From: Gammaproteobacteria bacterium | Lineage (GTDB): Bacteria; Pseudomonadota; Gammaproteobacteria; Tenderiales; Tenderiaceae | DNA: 6,520 nucleotides | Assembly (NCBI GenBank): GCA_024276775.1 | Contig: JAJRWO010000233.1 | Coordinates: 1 to 6,520, forward strand | Reading direction: 5' to 3' | Shown here: positions 5,688 to 6,520 of the stretch, piece after piece | Position numbering within the stretch: position 1 is the stretch's first letter | Layout: each line of letters starts with the position of its first letter | The notes under the pieces: model-generated | What the model was told of the DNA's origin: nothing | The model's input: the letters and a program-made list of their open reading frames with translations, nothing else | The model's database searches: none | Program-made: the position numbers and the translations under genes

Positions 5688-6520
5688 AAGCGCCGCGTTT
5701 GTGTTCAACCGCAGCCGTGACAAAACCGCTAAACAGCGGATGACCATCGCGCGGCGTTGACGTAAATTCCGGGTGAAACTGGCAGGCAATAAACCAGGGA
5801 TGATCGGCCACTTCAACCACTTCAACCAGTGAACCATCCATGGACATACCAGAAAACTGCATGCCGGCCTCGGTCAACTGATCCAGATAATTGTTGTTAA
5901 ATTCATAACGGTGACGATGCCGCTCAATAATCACCTCTTCAGCGTACAGATCATGAACCTTCGATCCCTCGGTCAGACGACATTGTTGTCCACCCAGGCG
6001 CATGGAGCCACCCAGATCCGAGTCGGCTGAGCGCTGCTCAACAGCGCCATCTTCAGTGATCCACTCAGTGATCAAACCAATCACCGGATGAGGTGTTAGC
6101 GGATTCAGCTCAGTGCTGTGCGCACCTTCCAGTCCCGCCACATTGCGGGCATATTCAATCACCGCCACCTGCATCCCCAGGCAAATACCCAGGTATGGAA
6201 TTTTGTTAATACGTGCGTATTCAACCGTTTTAATCTTGCCCTCGACGCCACGTTCACCAAATCCCCCTGGCACCAAAATTGCGTTCATGCCCTTAAGACA
6301 ATCAACACCATCCTGTTCGATAACTTCAGAATCAATGTAGATAATTTTGACCTTGGTCAGGGTTTTAATACCGGCATGAATCAAAGATTCGGTCAACGAT
6401 TTGTAGGCCTCAGTCAAATCCATGTACTTGCCAACCATGGCAATCTTCACTTCATGCTCGGGATGAGCCAGGTTGTGTACCACCTGATCCCAGTCAGACA
6501 AGTCCACGGCACCGGCATCA
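5686..6520 (-). CDS. pyrG: CTP synthase, C-terminal glutamine amidotransferase part (5' end outside window)
   Basis: Makes CTP from UTP with ATP and ammonia taken from glutamine; cytoplasmic, allosterically activated by GTP. The frame is open to the window edge and gives 277 C-terminal residues, about half of the usual 545, so most of the ATP/UTP-binding synthetase domain is outside. Visible motifs are KIAMVGKYMDL at the domain start, the oxyanion region LVPGGFGERGVEGK, the nucleophile elbow YLGICLGMQVA (Cys codon at 6183-6181), SDLGGSMRLG, ERHRHRYEFNN, and QFHPEFTSTPRDGHPLF, which carries the His (5775-5773) and Glu (5769-5767) of the class I triad. All three triad residues are present. A GTG at 6507 is an internal valine codon, not the start, because coding continues upstream of it with family-like sequence. 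The gene lies 13 bp before kdsA. Its product CTP is used by IspD, encoded nearby, and by KdsB elsewhere. Confidence 0.98.
   Translation of the reverse strand, partial: DAGAVDLSDWDQVVHNLAHPEHEVKIAMVGKYMDLTEAYKSLTESLIHAGIKTLTKVKIIYIDSEVIEQDGVDCLKGMNAILVPGGFGERGVEGKIKTVEYARINKIPYLGICLGMQVAVIEYARNVAGLEGAHSTELNPLTPHPVIGLITEWITEDGAVEQRSADSDLGGSMRLGGQQCRLTEGSKVHDLYAEEVIIERHRHRYEFNNNYLDQLTEAGMQFSGMSMDGSLVEVVEVADHPWFIACQFHPEFTSTPRDGHPLFSGFVTAAVEHKRGA

Noticed and set aside
5686..6507. GTG at 6507 as the start of a separate short amidotransferase gene
   Set aside because: The same frame continues upstream to the window edge and the domain matches the C-terminal half of CTP synthase, so the GTG is an internal valine.
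1..6520. tRNA, rRNA, CRISPR array, insertion sequence or defence-system genes
   Set aside because: Nearly all the window is occupied by conserved housekeeping genes, and no direct repeat series, transposase, integrase or cloverleaf-like stretch was seen in the gaps.

Overview
The window is a piece of a gammaproteobacterial-type chromosome in which every supported gene lies on the minus strand, so transcription runs from high to low coordinates. In transcription order the genes are pyrG (3' part only), kdsA, eno, ftsB, ispD, ispF, truD and rfbB (5' part only). The run pyrG-(kdsA)-eno-ftsB-ispD-ispF-truD is a well-known conserved block in Gammaproteobacteria. FtsB, the IspD/IspF pair and KdsA point to a Gram-negative bacterium with Kdo-containing LPS and the MEP isoprenoid pathway. 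The genus cannot be named from this sequence. KdsA is of the metal-dependent (Cys) class, as in Xanthomonas/Xylella, and not the metal-independent Asn class of E. coli.

Layout. 6520-5686: C-terminal glutaminase half of CTP synthase. 5672-4839: KdsA, 13 bp after pyrG. 4838-4764: AT-rich gap with the eno ribosome binding site and a weak promoter candidate. 4763-3480: enolase, complete. 3479-3424: short gap holding a strong hairpin followed by a T-rich tract, probably a partial terminator, ending only 19 bases before the ftsB start. 3423-953: a tight cassette ftsB/ispD/ispF/truD with a 17-bp overlap, a 1-bp overlap and a 2-bp gap. 952-763: a 190-bp gap. 762-1: dTDP-glucose 4,6-dehydratase, cut by the window edge. 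No RNA gene, mobile element, CRISPR array or phage-like gene is visible.

The genes connect metabolically. Enolase makes the PEP that KdsA condenses with arabinose-5-phosphate. PyrG makes the CTP that IspD uses, and that KdsB (not in the window) uses to activate Kdo. IspD/IspF feed isoprenoid synthesis, hence the undecaprenyl carrier for peptidoglycan and O-antigen. RfbB starts the dTDP-rhamnose branch for surface polysaccharide. FtsB belongs to the divisome and TruD modifies U13 of tRNA-Glu.

The main departures from the E. coli arrangement are rfbB, not surE, after truD; the class of KdsA; and the eno-ftsB hairpin with an ftsB leader lacking a clear Shine-Dalgarno. I found no evidence for a new biological system: this is mostly conserved housekeeping DNA.
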